Shown here piece by piece: positions 31,565 through 40,131 of a stretch of DNA of 64,000 nt. The notes below the pieces were generated by a model. That model did not search any database and was not told where the DNA came from. It saw only the letters and a program-made list of their open reading frames with translations. The position numbers were made by a program, and so were the translations under genes. The stretch's first letter is position 1. Each line of letters starts with the position of its first letter. The DNA is taken from assembly GCA_945868435.1 (NCBI GenBank), contig CAMBLG010000010.1, positions 1 through 64,000 of the forward strand. Reading direction: 5' to 3'. This stretch comes from an uncultured Lachnospiraceae bacterium. GTDB lineage: Bacteria; Bacillota; Clostridia; Lachnospirales; Lachnospiraceae.

Positions 31565-31593
31565 ATAATACCATGTTTTGCGCCGGTTTGCAA
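31565..31593 (-). promoter_or_regulatory. Promoter of the rpsF operon
   Basis: Minus strand TTGCAA (31593–31588), 17-bp spacer, TATTAT (31570–31565). Confidence 0.75.
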
Positions 31594-31597
31594 GGGG

Positions 31598-32518
31598 TTA
31601 ATTCATTTTTTCGCCAACTTGTGGCGACTTTTGCGGAAGCTGTACCAATATTATGGCCAAAAACATCAGCACACAGCCCACCAACTCTCTTCCGGTCAGC
31701 TTCTGCTTAAGCAACACCCATCCGGCAAGGACGGAAATGACTGACTCCATACTGAGAAGCAGGGAAGCCACCGCAGGGTTCATACCTCGCTGGCCAATAA
31801 TCTGCAGCGTGTAGGCCACACCGCAGGAGAGCACACCCGCGTACAGGATCGGAAGCCACGCCGCCAGAATCTGTTCCAAATGTGGCTCTTCCCACACAAA
31901 CATTGCAATCGCAGATAACGTTCCACTCACGAAGAACTGTATGCAGGACAGCTTGACACCGTCCACCCGCTCCGCAAAATGGTCCACCGTCAATATATGG
32001 AAGGAAAAGGTAAAGGCGCACAAAAGCGTCAGCACATCTCCCTTCTGCAACGTGAGGCCGCCTCCGGTCATACACAGAAAATACAGGCCGGCTACCGCCA
32101 GTGCCACTGCGCACCAGACGCGAACGCCCGCCTTTTTCCCAATAAAAAGTCCCAGAATCGGAACAATCACGATATACATTGCTGTAATGAATCCACTTTT
32201 CCCAACGGTCGTGTATTGAATACCTATCTGCTGAAAATTCGTTGCGATGCACAATAGCACACCACAGGTAATTCCTGCAATCCATAGTGACCGGCGGTCG
32301 CCCTCCGGGCGGGAAGACTTGTCCTCCCCTGATTTCCGCACACGGCCAAGCAATGCGATACAGGGAAGCAGCGTCACTCCTCCAATCAGCGATCGCACAG
32401 CATTGAAAGTGAAGGGTTCGACATAATCCATTCCAACGCTCTGTGCCACAAAGGCCACACCCCAGATAAGCGCTGCTAAAAGCAGCAAAAGCGATTGTCG
32501 TATTACAAATTTGTTCAT
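31598..32518 (-). CDS. EamA/DMT-family membrane transporter
   Basis: 306 aa from the ATG at 32518, which overlaps the DUF951 stop as ATGA; the longer frame upstream is the shadow of DUF951. Ten hydrophobic helices in two EamA repeats are evident: LLLLLAALIWGVAFVAQSVG opens the first, and the second ends in GWVLLKQKLTGRELVGC. Drug/metabolite exporter superfamily; substrate unknown. Confidence 0.85.
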   Translation of the reverse strand: MNKFVIRQSLLLLLAALIWGVAFVAQSVGMDYVEPFTFNAVRSLIGGVTLLPCIALLGRVRKSGEDKSSRPEGDRRSLWIAGITCGVLLCIATNFQQIGIQYTTVGKSGFITAMYIVIVPILGLFIGKKAGVRVWCAVALAVAGLYFLCMTGGGLTLQKGDVLTLLCAFTFSFHILTVDHFAERVDGVKLSCIQFFVSGTLSAIAMFVWEEPHLEQILAAWLPILYAGVLSCGVAYTLQIIGQRGMNPAVASLLLSMESVISVLAGWVLLKQKLTGRELVGCVLMFLAIILVQLPQKSPQVGEKMN

Positions 32519-32703
32519 AGCTTGCGTAGCCCTTTCGTATTCTTCTCCACCAGCTTGCGCTGCACCATGACCTGATGCCCGCAGCCACAGCATTTCAGGC
32601 GAAAATCTGCCCCTGTCCGAAGGATTTCCCATTCATGACTCCCACAGGGATGGGGCTTTTTGAGCTTGACAATATCGCCCACTTCATACTTATATTCGTT
32701 CAT
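32515..32703 (-). CDS. DUF951 small protein
   Basis: 62 aa. YEVGDIVKLKKPHPCGSHEW, then RTGADFRLKCCGCGHQVM, is the DUF951 pattern with Cys pairs suited to metal binding. Function unknown; it is widely conserved in Firmicutes. Translationally coupled to the EamA gene. Confidence 0.88.
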   Translation of the reverse strand: MNEYKYEVGDIVKLKKPHPCGSHEWEILRTGADFRLKCCGCGHQVMVQRKLVEKNTKGLRKL

Positions 32704-32729
32704 GCATTTCTTCCTTTATTAGTAACTAT

Positions 32730-33461
32730 TCAGAACCCCTCCACATCTATCTGCGAAAAGACGCTTCCAAGACCTTCCTGAATCAGCAGGTCTGCCCGCT
32801 TATCCATCGGGGTTGCTGACTTGTTGATGAGCACCAGACGATCTCCATTATAATAGTCAATGAGGCCCGCAGCCGGATACACGGCAAGAGAGGTTCCACC
32901 CACGATCAGCATGTCCGCATGGCTGATGTAGTAGACCGCATCCTGGAGAGTCTTTTGATTCAGACCTTCCTCGTACAGCACCACATCCGGCTTTACCGGA
33001 CCTCCACACTCCTTACAGAGCGGTACCCCCTCCGAGTGAAGGATTTCCTCGGCCGACATAAAAGCGTTGCAGTGCTCGCAGTAGTTGCGCAGCACGCTTC
33101 CGTGCAGCTCCATGACATTTTTGCTTCCGGCCTTCTGGTGCAGGCCGTCAATGTTCTGGGTAACAATACCCTTGCACTTGCCCGCCTTCTCCAGCTCTGC
33201 CAGCTTGATGTGCGTAATGTTGGGTTCCGCATCCAGACAGAGCATTTTATTGCGGTAAAACCGGTAAAATTCCTCCGGCTTGCTGCGGTAGAAGCTATGG
33301 CTTAAGATGGTCTCCGGCGGGTAATCGTACTGCTGATTATACAGCCCGTCCACACTTCGAAAGTCCGGAATTCCGCTCTCCGTCGATACACCGGCTCCGC
33401 CAAAAAAGACGATATTGTCCGATTCCTTTACCCACTGCAGAAACTGCTTGATTGCATCCAT
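32730..33461 (-). CDS. NAD-dependent protein deacylase (sirtuin)
   Basis: 243 aa. Rossmann NAD site [30 protein letters not shown], catalytic His in [12 protein letters not shown], zinc Cys in NYCEHC and CKECGG, and [16 protein letters not shown]. It removes acyl groups from lysines using NAD+. It shows the bacterial class U/III-like short form. Transcribed on the minus strand before DUF951. Confidence 0.93.
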   Translation of the reverse strand: MDAIKQFLQWVKESDNIVFFGGAGVSTESGIPDFRSVDGLYNQQYDYPPETILSHSFYRSKPEEFYRFYRNKMLCLDAEPNITHIKLAELEKAGKCKGIVTQNIDGLHQKAGSKNVMELHGSVLRNYCEHCNAFMSAEEILHSEGVPLCKECGGPVKPDVVLYEEGLNQKTLQDAVYYISHADMLIVGGTSLAVYPAAGLIDYYNGDRLVLINKSATPMDKRADLLIQEGLGSVFSQIDVEGF

Positions 33462-33494
33462 GCCTATGCCCCTTTCCTATTATATATAGTAATT

Positions 33495-34145
33495 TTAGAT
33501 TTGTTTTAATATCTTCATGATGCTTTCACTGGTTCCCAGCACCATCAGATGCTCGTTTTCCTTGAATTCATAATCCGGCGCCGGCATGATGTCGGTGGTG
33601 TCGCCTTTTTTCACGCCAAGGATGTTGACATGATAGTTCTGCCGCACATTTACTGCCGTGATAGTCTGTCCGATCCACTCTCTGCATGGCGGAATCTCGT
33701 AAATGGAGTATTTATCATCCAACTGCACATAGTCAAAAACGTGATCCACACTGAAACGTTTCGCCACTTTCTCTGCGATATCACGATCCGGATAGATAAC
33801 CTCGTCCGCTCCGTTTTTCAGAAGGAACTTCGCGTGAACATCACGGTTTGCCTTACTGATGACGTATTTTGCGCCCATTTCCTTTACAAGATTTGTCACC
33901 TCAAGACTGTTCTGGAAGTTCGCGCCGATGCACACAAATACCAGATCAAAGTTTCCAACTCCTAGGCTTTTGATCACCTGCGGATTCGTGCAGTCTCCAA
34001 TCTGCACATTGGTCACCTTGTAGATCAGGTCCGTAACGCACTCTTCCCGCTCATCTACTGCCATGACATCGTTGCCCAGCGCGATCAGATTCTCGCACAG
34101 ATGATGTCCGAATTTGCCCATTCCGATTATTAATATTGATTTCAT
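33495..34145 (-). CDS. ktrA: Potassium uptake regulatory subunit KtrA (TrkA-like)
   Basis: 216 aa from the ATG at 34145 (AGGAGAG site). RCK_N Rossmann domain with LIIGMGKFGHHL and the acidic end VMAVDEREE; RCK_C domain in the last third, the usual binding site for c-di-AMP in Firmicute KtrA proteins. It gates KtrB, encoded 30 bp upstream. Confidence 0.93.
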   Translation of the reverse strand: MKSILIIGMGKFGHHLCENLIALGNDVMAVDEREECVTDLIYKVTNVQIGDCTNPQVIKSLGVGNFDLVFVCIGANFQNSLEVTNLVKEMGAKYVISKANRDVHAKFLLKNGADEVIYPDRDIAEKVAKRFSVDHVFDYVQLDDKYSIYEIPPCREWIGQTITAVNVRQNYHVNILGVKKGDTTDIMPAPDYEFKENEHLMVLGTSESIMKILKQI

Positions 34146-34175
34146 GTTCTCTCCTCTTAATGATTCTGTATTCAA

Positions 34176-35531
34176 CTAACCAATGGTTATTTTTTCAACG
34201 GGAAGTGTGATATGTGAGCTCTCGGGTTTCTTAATAAAGGACAACGCAAAGGTCATACTTCCGATTCGCCCACAGAACATCAGCAGCATAATCGCAACTC
34301 TGCCCACCGTATTCAGATCTCTCGTAATTCCCGTAGTCATACCGACCGTGCTGATGGCGGAATATGCTTCAAATAAAATGTCATCCATGGCAAGATTGCT
34401 GGTGGCCAGAATGAGAAGTGTGCTGATGACTCCCAGAAACAAATTCAAACAGAACACCATGCTGGCCTTCTTGATGATTTCATCCCCAATTCTGCGATGG
34501 AACACATTGCAGCCATTGCCGCGAATATTGGAGTACACATAGAACAGGATTACGGCAATTGTCGTGGTCTTGACACCACCCGCCGTGGACCCCGGACTAC
34601 CACCGATAAACATCAGAATGATCGTCAGCAGCTTGCTCTCCTGCTTCAAAGCTCCGGTATCCACGGTATTGAAGCCCGCCGTCCTGGCCGTCACGGACCC
34701 GAACAGGGAAGCCAACACCTGCTCACCGGTGCTCATCCCTTCCAGAGTATTGCCCTGCTCAAACAAATACAGTAGAAGCGCTCCCACCACAATGAGAATC
34801 GCTGTCACCGACAACACGAGCTTCGTGTGAAGAGAAAAAGCCTTCCATTTAAATTTTTTAAAGGAAACATCCGCCCATACCACAAAGCCCAGTCCGCCAA
34901 TGACAATCAGTGCCATCAGTGTCAGATTCACGAACCAGTCTCCGGCATAATACCCGGAAAAGGAAGAATATGCTTCCTCGCAGCCCATCAGGTCAAAGCC
35001 CGCGTTGCAAAATGCGGAAATCGCGTGGAATATGCCATAATATATGCCTTTTGCAAGACCGAAACGGGGAACAAACCGAATGGAGAGCAGGATAGCTCCC
35101 ACACCTTCAAACAGAAGCGTCCCGAAAAATATCATGCGGGCGAGCTTCACAATGCCACCTATCTCCAGCGCATTCACGCTTTCCTTCAGCAGATCCCGCT
35201 CCCGCAGACCGATTCTTCTGCGAAAAAGGATGGAAAAGCCGACTCCTATGGTGATAAAGCCCAGTCCACCGATTTGGATCAGTGTCAAAATTACAAGCTG
35301 CCCAAACAAATTCCAATGTGTAAAAGTGTCATACACCACAAGCCCCGTCACACAGGTCGCACTGGTTGCGGTAAACATCGCATCCCGAAAATTGGTCCAC
35401 TCTCCGGTTCTGGACGCAATTGGAAGCATCAATAAGCATGTCCCCACCAAAATAATCATAAAAAATCCGGCTGCAATAAACTGCACCTGATTCAGTCTCC
35501 GCAGACGATGCTTCGAAAAAAATTGTTTCAT
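34176..35531 (-). CDS. ktrB: Potassium uptake membrane subunit KtrB (TrkH family)
   Basis: 451 aa from the ATG at 35531 (GGGAGA site; an ATG-like start 5 codons earlier lacks one). Multiple membrane-pore-membrane repeats with filter regions such as ATSATCVTGLVVYDT, SAFCNAGFDLMGCEE and GGSPGSTAGGVKTTT. It imports K+, usually Na+-coupled in KtrB. It has its own TTGACT/TATAAT promoter and pairs with ktrA. Confidence 0.94.
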   Translation of the reverse strand: MKQFFSKHRLRRLNQVQFIAAGFFMIILVGTCLLMLPIASRTGEWTNFRDAMFTATSATCVTGLVVYDTFTHWNLFGQLVILTLIQIGGLGFITIGVGFSILFRRRIGLRERDLLKESVNALEIGGIVKLARMIFFGTLLFEGVGAILLSIRFVPRFGLAKGIYYGIFHAISAFCNAGFDLMGCEEAYSSFSGYYAGDWFVNLTLMALIVIGGLGFVVWADVSFKKFKWKAFSLHTKLVLSVTAILIVVGALLLYLFEQGNTLEGMSTGEQVLASLFGSVTARTAGFNTVDTGALKQESKLLTIILMFIGGSPGSTAGGVKTTTIAVILFYVYSNIRGNGCNVFHRRIGDEIIKKASMVFCLNLFLGVISTLLILATSNLAMDDILFEAYSAISTVGMTTGITRDLNTVGRVAIMLLMFCGRIGSMTFALSFIKKPESSHITLPVEKITIG

Positions 35532-35558
35532 AGTATTATCTCCCATTAGATACTATGT

Positions 35559-35586
35559 ATTATAGCCCTCTTAGGGCAAAAGTCAA
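35559..35586 (-). promoter_or_regulatory. Promoter of ktrBA with dyad in the spacer
   Basis: Minus strand TTGACT (35586–35581), 16-bp spacer, TATAAT (35564–35559). GCCCT-AAG-AGGGC fills the spacer (35565–35577), an arrangement seen for repressor operators; it could also end the spmAB transcript. Confidence 0.7.
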
Positions 35587-36116
35587 CCGGAAGCACACAG
35601 CCCTGTCAGGAACAAACTGGCAAGAATTCCGGCCACGGTAGCCACCAGCGCGCCTGCCAGTGTATACCGCGTTTTCTTGACTTTTACGGACATGAAATAT
35701 ATGGACATCGTGTAAAAAATCGTCTCTGTGCTGCTCAGCATGATGGAGGCTGCGATTCCCACATAGGAGTCGGTTCCATGGGTTTTATACAGGTCCAAAA
35801 GCAGCCCCGTTGCCGCTGACGAGGAGAACATCTTGACAATTGCAATCGGCAGAAGCTCCGCGGGAAATCCGGTGTACTCCATGGCTTTTCCCAGAAGTCC
35901 CGACACAAAATCCAGAAAACCCGATGCGCGCAAAATGCCCACTGCCACCATTAATCCGATGAGCGTCGGCATGATCTCTATCACCGTACGCACACCGCTT
36001 TTGGCTCCATCCAGGAAATCTTCATACACCTGCTGCCGCCGGGACAGACCTGTTCCCACGATATACAATACAAGAAACGGAATAATTGCCTCCGAAAGAT
36101 AGAGAATGACCTTCAT
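35583..36116 (-). CDS. spmB: Spore maturation protein B
   Basis: 177 aa integral membrane protein with Gate/nucleoside-recognition-like helices (EIMPTLIGLMVAVGILRASG, then PIAIVKMFSSSAATGLLLDL). With SpmA it supports spore core dehydration and heat resistance. It follows spmA with a 42-bp gap that contains a dispersed 21-nt repeat. Start has GGGAGGAG upstream. Confidence 0.92.
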   Translation of the reverse strand: MKVILYLSEAIIPFLVLYIVGTGLSRRQQVYEDFLDGAKSGVRTVIEIMPTLIGLMVAVGILRASGFLDFVSGLLGKAMEYTGFPAELLPIAIVKMFSSSAATGLLLDLYKTHGTDSYVGIAASIMLSSTETIFYTMSIYFMSVKVKKTRYTLAGALVATVAGILASLFLTGLCASG

Positions 36117-36158
36117 GAACTCCTCCCGTTTACCGGTTTCTGACTTGTGACTCTTGTA

Positions 36159-36755
36159 TCAATGTATTCGTTTCCACTTACGGATAGAACACAGATGCCG
36201 CAGTTTGATGAACAGAACGGCCACCCCGGTGGATATGGCGGTTGCGATGATGGCTGGCCCTACGATGGCCGCCGGATTCACCGAGCCGTACTGGCTGCGG
36301 TAGGCGATGATATTGACCGGTATCAGTTGCAGCGAGGAGATATTGAGTATTAAAAAATCGCACATGGCATCGGTTGCTCTGCCATGCTCTGCGTCCAGTT
36401 TTTTCAGTTCTTTCATGGCCGACAGCCCCGCCGGTGTTGCGGCCCAGCCCAGTCCAAGAAAATTCGCCACCATGTTGGTTGCCATATAGGTTCGGGCGGC
36501 GCTGGCTTTCGGCACGGACGGAAAGAGAAAGCTCATAAGCGGATTCAGTTTCCTTGCCGCCTGTTCCACCATACCTGCCCGCTCGGCGATCCGCATGATG
36601 CCCACCCAGAATGCCATCACTCCCGCCATGGTGATGCAGAGCGTGACTGCTTCTTTGGCGGAGGACAGGGCCTGATCCGTCACCGCGTCCAGTCTTCCGG
36701 TAACCGCTCCATAGATTACTCCTATTACGATCATTCCACCCCACAGATAATTCAT
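36159..36755 (-). CDS. spmA: Spore maturation protein A
   Basis: 198 aa integral membrane protein: MNYLWGGMIVIGVIYGAVTG, then ATNMVANFLGLGWAATPAGL and FLILNISSLQLIPVNIIAYR, all SpmA hallmarks. With SpmB it implies the organism makes, or descends from makers of, endospores. The 554-bp fold-back element lies immediately upstream, so its promoter may be inside that element. Confidence 0.93.
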   Translation of the reverse strand: MNYLWGGMIVIGVIYGAVTGRLDAVTDQALSSAKEAVTLCITMAGVMAFWVGIMRIAERAGMVEQAARKLNPLMSFLFPSVPKASAARTYMATNMVANFLGLGWAATPAGLSAMKELKKLDAEHGRATDAMCDFLILNISSLQLIPVNIIAYRSQYGSVNPAAIVGPAIIATAISTGVAVLFIKLRHLCSIRKWKRIH

Positions 36756-37436
36756 ACTCGTCTCCTTCTATCGCTCTTTCGCGATATTTGCGCCCCGCGC
36801 TTCTTATTTCCCTGCAAATATCATTTTATTTTGCGGATTTGCACACAGATCTTCTTACGATTTAGACAGAATCGCTGAGGTTGTTAGCGGCACGCATTTT
36901 GCTGAACTTTCGTGTCCGAAATGCGTGTCGACAATTTCCAGCCGATTGTCCGCCCAAGTGAGAAGGCTAACCCGTTCCTCGAATTTGCCTAAATGGGCGC
37001 CTTCGCAAAGTTGATATGAGCCGCCTTGGACAAAACTCGCTTTGAGTACAACGGAATATCGCCACACTGTGTTGCTCAAACAGTTGCCCTGCGGCGGCAC
37101 ATTTTGTTCATGTGCCCATGTAAGGCAAATGCGAATCACTCTAAGCCGTTCTCACTCTTGGCGAACAATCGGTTGGAAATTGCTCGAGGCTATGGCGGAC
37201 ACGAATCATCGGAAAAGGAAAATGCGTGCTGCAACAACCTCGTGATTCTGGATCCATGAGTAAGAAAGGCTGTGTACAAATACGCAAAGAAAGAAATCCC
37301 CATGCAGGGAAATAAGAAGCGCGGGGCGCAAATATCCACTACAGCATCACTCTATGATGGTCGCCCGGATAATATGCATAAGGGTGGGGCCGCCGCATAC
37401 AATGAATAATAAATCCTGCCAACAGGAGCACTCGTT
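36756..37436. other. 681-bp intergenic region between spmA and the DUF885 gene
   Basis: Almost entirely occupied by the fold-back element at 36783–37336. The remaining 100 bp before the DUF885 gene contain a TACAAT near 37396 that may be a −10 box. No convincing gene was seen. Confidence 0.7.
36783..37336. mobile_element. 554-bp fold-back element with 34-bp perfect terminal inverted repeats
   Basis: The ends 36783–36816 and 37303–37336 are perfect 34-bp inverted repeats (outer end GATATTTGCGCCCCGCGC). Inside, the two arms stay recognisably complementary for about 150–200 bp, with conserved islands such as GAGGTTGTT, CACGCATTTT, CGTGTCCG, CAATTTCCA and CCGATTGT. Short frames from each arm give the related peptides NRLEIVDTHFGHESS (minus, ~36.9 kb) and NRLEIARGYGGHESS (plus, ~37.2 kb). 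No transposase is present and no clear target-site duplication flanks it. It may be a MITE-like or fold-back element, or a large structured RNA. Confidence 0.75.
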
Positions 37437-39200
37437 ATGAAATACCTATCACGAAGCAGAATGTCTGTCCCCAGAAGGTCTCCTGTCCTCGGACTGTCCC
37501 TATTCCTGCTTGCCATATTCGCTGGCCTTGTTTTCCTCATACATGGGCCACTGGGAAAAGGCGGCAGCACCGAATTCAACCACTTTCTCTCAGACACATT
37601 TATTCAGGAGACATCCTCCAATACCATGAATCTGCACTTTACCTTAAGCGATCCTACCTCCGCCGGCATTACTGACTATGATGTAACCTTCGGCGATTAC
37701 TCGGCTGAAGGCCGCAAAAGCAGTCTTCTTGCCACAAAGCAGCTGCGCGAACAACTGGACGACTTTTCCTATCGGTCTCTGACGGAGGATGAGCAGATCG
37801 TCTACGATGTGCTCTCTGATTATCTGGACCGCCAGCTGGCCCTGTCGGACTATCCGCTTTTCGACGAAGTCCTGACACCTTCCTGCGGTGCCACATCCCA
37901 GCTTCCGATCCTTCTCGCAGAATACCGCTTCCATTCCGCACAGGACGTGGAGGACTATCTGGCGCTATTGACCCAGATGGACACCTACTTTGACCAGCTC
38001 CTTGCCTACGAGCAAGAAAAAGCGGATGCCGGGCTCTTCATGTCGGACTACTGCTGCAGAAAAGTCATTGAGAGCTGCGAGGTGTTCACCCTGCATCCCG
38101 ACGACAACTTTCTGATTACAACCTTCGACAACCGGCTTGATCAACTGGAAGGGATATCTGACGGGGATAAGGCGGACTACCGCAAGCGGAATCAGACCGC
38201 CATTGCCGAGCATGTCATTCCTGCTTATCAGAATATTGCCTCCGGTCTCACGAAGCTGATGGGACGCGGCCGTAACGACTGGGGACTGTGCAACTACGAG
38301 GATGGCTGTGCATACTACAGTGCGCTCGTCGCCTACTACACCGGCTGCGATGATACGGTGGAAGAGCTCTTCTCCCAAATCGAAGAAAAACGCACCGCCG
38401 ACCTGGCCGTCTGCTCGTCTCTGCTGTCTGAAAAACCTTCCCTTCTTCTGGAATCCGATTCCGTGACGCTGGATTACCCGGATGAAACTGCCATGGTACA
38501 GGCATTAGAAAATGCGATCACTGCCGATTTCCCCGAAGTTCCTGACAACAATTGGGAACTGGTTCACGTGGACCCGGCGCTTTCCGACTACCTGGCTCCG
38601 GCCTTTTATATTACTGCTCCCATCGACAACTACAAAAGCAATCGCATTTATTTGAACACTGCAGCCAACTATGACAGTCTGGGGCTTTTTACCACGCTTG
38701 CCCACGAGGGCTTTCCGGGCCATCTCTACCAGACAGTCTGCTCCTATGCATACGGCATGAATCCGCTGCACACTCTGCTGAACTATCCGGGCTACACCGA
38801 GGGCTGGGCCACCTATGTGGAGATGCAGTCCTATTATTACGCGGGGCTGGATGAGGATATGGCTTCACTGCTTCAACACAATCAGGCCGTGATGCTCAGT
38901 CTGTACGCCACCTCGGATATTGGTATTCACTATTATGGCTGGGAAAAGGATGAGATGATGAAATTCTGGTCCGGTTACGGCATCACGGATGAAGCCACCG
39001 TGGAAGCGATCACAAATCTGATTCTGGAAGAGCCGGGCAACTACCTCAAATACTATGTGGGCTACATGAAATTTACCCAGCTTCGGGAGGCGTGCGAAGC
39101 AAAACAAAAGAGCGCCTTCGATCCTGTGCAGTTTCACGAGGAAATCATGCGCATCGGACCGGCGCCCTTTGAACTTCTGCAAAAGAAGCTACTAGATTGA
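37437..39200 (+). CDS. DUF885-family membrane-anchored zinc peptidase
   Basis: 587 aa. N-terminal signal anchor (about 17–37) after a basic start, then a large extracytoplasmic DUF885 domain. The metallopeptidase motif is AHEGFPGHLYQ (His–Glu–x3–His, about 421–431), with the second metal Glu region YTEGWATYVEMQ (about 452–463). Such proteins are probable carboxypeptidase-like hydrolases; the substrate is not known. The ATG follows CAGGAGC. It is the only plus-strand gene in this stretch and converges on rsmI, with just 8 bp between them and no clear terminator. Confidence 0.88.
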   Translation: MKYLSRSRMSVPRRSPVLGLSLFLLAIFAGLVFLIHGPLGKGGSTEFNHFLSDTFIQETSSNTMNLHFTLSDPTSAGITDYDVTFGDYSAEGRKSSLLATKQLREQLDDFSYRSLTEDEQIVYDVLSDYLDRQLALSDYPLFDEVLTPSCGATSQLPILLAEYRFHSAQDVEDYLALLTQMDTYFDQLLAYEQEKADAGLFMSDYCCRKVIESCEVFTLHPDDNFLITTFDNRLDQLEGISDGDKADYRKRNQTAIAEHVIPAYQNIASGLTKLMGRGRNDWGLCNYEDGCAYYSALVAYYTGCDDTVEELFSQIEEKRTADLAVCSSLLSEKPSLLLESDSVTLDYPDETAMVQALENAITADFPEVPDNNWELVHVDPALSDYLAPAFYITAPIDNYKSNRIYLNTAANYDSLGLFTTLAHEGFPGHLYQTVCSYAYGMNPLHTLLNYPGYTEGWATYVEMQSYYYAGLDEDMASLLQHNQAVMLSLYATSDIGIHYYGWEKDEMMKFWSGYGITDEATVEAITNLILEEPGNYLKYYVGYMKFTQLREACEAKQKSAFDPVQFHEEIMRIGPAPFELLQKKLLD

Positions 39201-39208
39201 ATCTTGAA

Positions 39209-40078
39209 TTACGACAGGAGACTCTGGTATATATCCCGCTTGCTTACGCCGCGGTCCTTCGCCACCAGCTTCATGGCCTCCTTTCGGTCAATCCCCTGGG
39301 ATTCGTAGTGCGCCATGTGCTCTTCAATGCTCATGGTCTCCCACTCCGCCTGCTGCTCTCTCTCGATCTGAGCGCGGGATTTGCCCTCTATTACAAGTAC
39401 ATACTCACCCCGGGGCTCCTTGGCCTCGTAATAATGCAGGCTGTCCCCCAGGGTGGTCTGCATTTTTTCTTCATGCCTTTTCGTCAGTTCCCGGCAGATC
39501 GTCAGCCTGCGGTCTGCCCCCAGAACTTCCGACAACTCCTGAAGTGTCTTCACAAGGTGGTGCGGTGCCTCGTAGAGAATGATGGTGCGGGTCTCCTCCG
39601 CAAGTTCCGCAAGCACTGCCTGGTGTTCTTTCTTATCCTTTGGCAAAAAGGCTTCAAATGCAAAACGCCTGGTGGGCTGCCCGGACATGGTCAGTGCCGT
39701 GACACAGGCAGCGGCTCCCGGCAAAGATGTCACCTCAATGCCCTGCTCATAGCAAATGCGCACGATGTCCTCTCCGGGATCGGAGATTCCCGGCGTTCCC
39801 GCGTCTGTGATCAGCGCGATATTCTGTCCCTGGCGCATTTTCTCCACCAGCTGATATGCCTTCTCGATCTTGTTGTACTCATGATAACTGGTCATGGGAG
39901 TCTTGATCTCAAAGTGATTCAAAAGCTTGATGGAATTGCGCGTATCCTCCGCCGCAATCAGGTCTACTTCCTTCAAGGTACGCAGCACCCGGTAAGTGAT
40001 GTCCTCCAGATTGCCGATGGGCGTTGCGCACAAATATAACATTCCCTGTTTTTTTTGCTCTGACTTACGTTCTTCCAC
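39209..40078 (-). CDS. rsmI: 16S rRNA (cytidine1402-2'-O)-methyltransferase RsmI
   Basis: 289 aa from a GTG at 40078, preceded by AGGTGAGG; another GTG at 40090 lies on top of that site and is less likely. Tetrapyrrole-methylase fold with YLCATPIGNLEDITYRVL, AEDTRNSIKLLNHF and ITDAGTPGISDPGEDIV, all RsmI signatures. It methylates the decoding-site nucleotide of 16S rRNA. Member of the yaaO–rsmI cluster conserved with Bacillus. Confidence 0.94.
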   Translation of the reverse strand: MEERKSEQKKQGMLYLCATPIGNLEDITYRVLRTLKEVDLIAAEDTRNSIKLLNHFEIKTPMTSYHEYNKIEKAYQLVEKMRQGQNIALITDAGTPGISDPGEDIVRICYEQGIEVTSLPGAAACVTALTMSGQPTRRFAFEAFLPKDKKEHQAVLAELAEETRTIILYEAPHHLVKTLQELSEVLGADRRLTICRELTKRHEEKMQTTLGDSLHYYEAKEPRGEYVLVIEGKSRAQIEREQQAEWETMSIEEHMAHYESQGIDRKEAMKLVAKDRGVSKRDIYQSLLS

Positions 40079-40131
40079 GATATTCCTCACCTTTTATCAC
40101 ACTTCTAAGGGAACGGAATCGTTATCCCTTT

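Noticed and set aside
36855-37259. Two overlapping small frames (94 and 77 codons) in the fold-back element as genes
   Set aside because: No ribosome sites, and their similarity is explained by the inverted arms. Differences between arms are not clearly synonymous, so coding is not supported.
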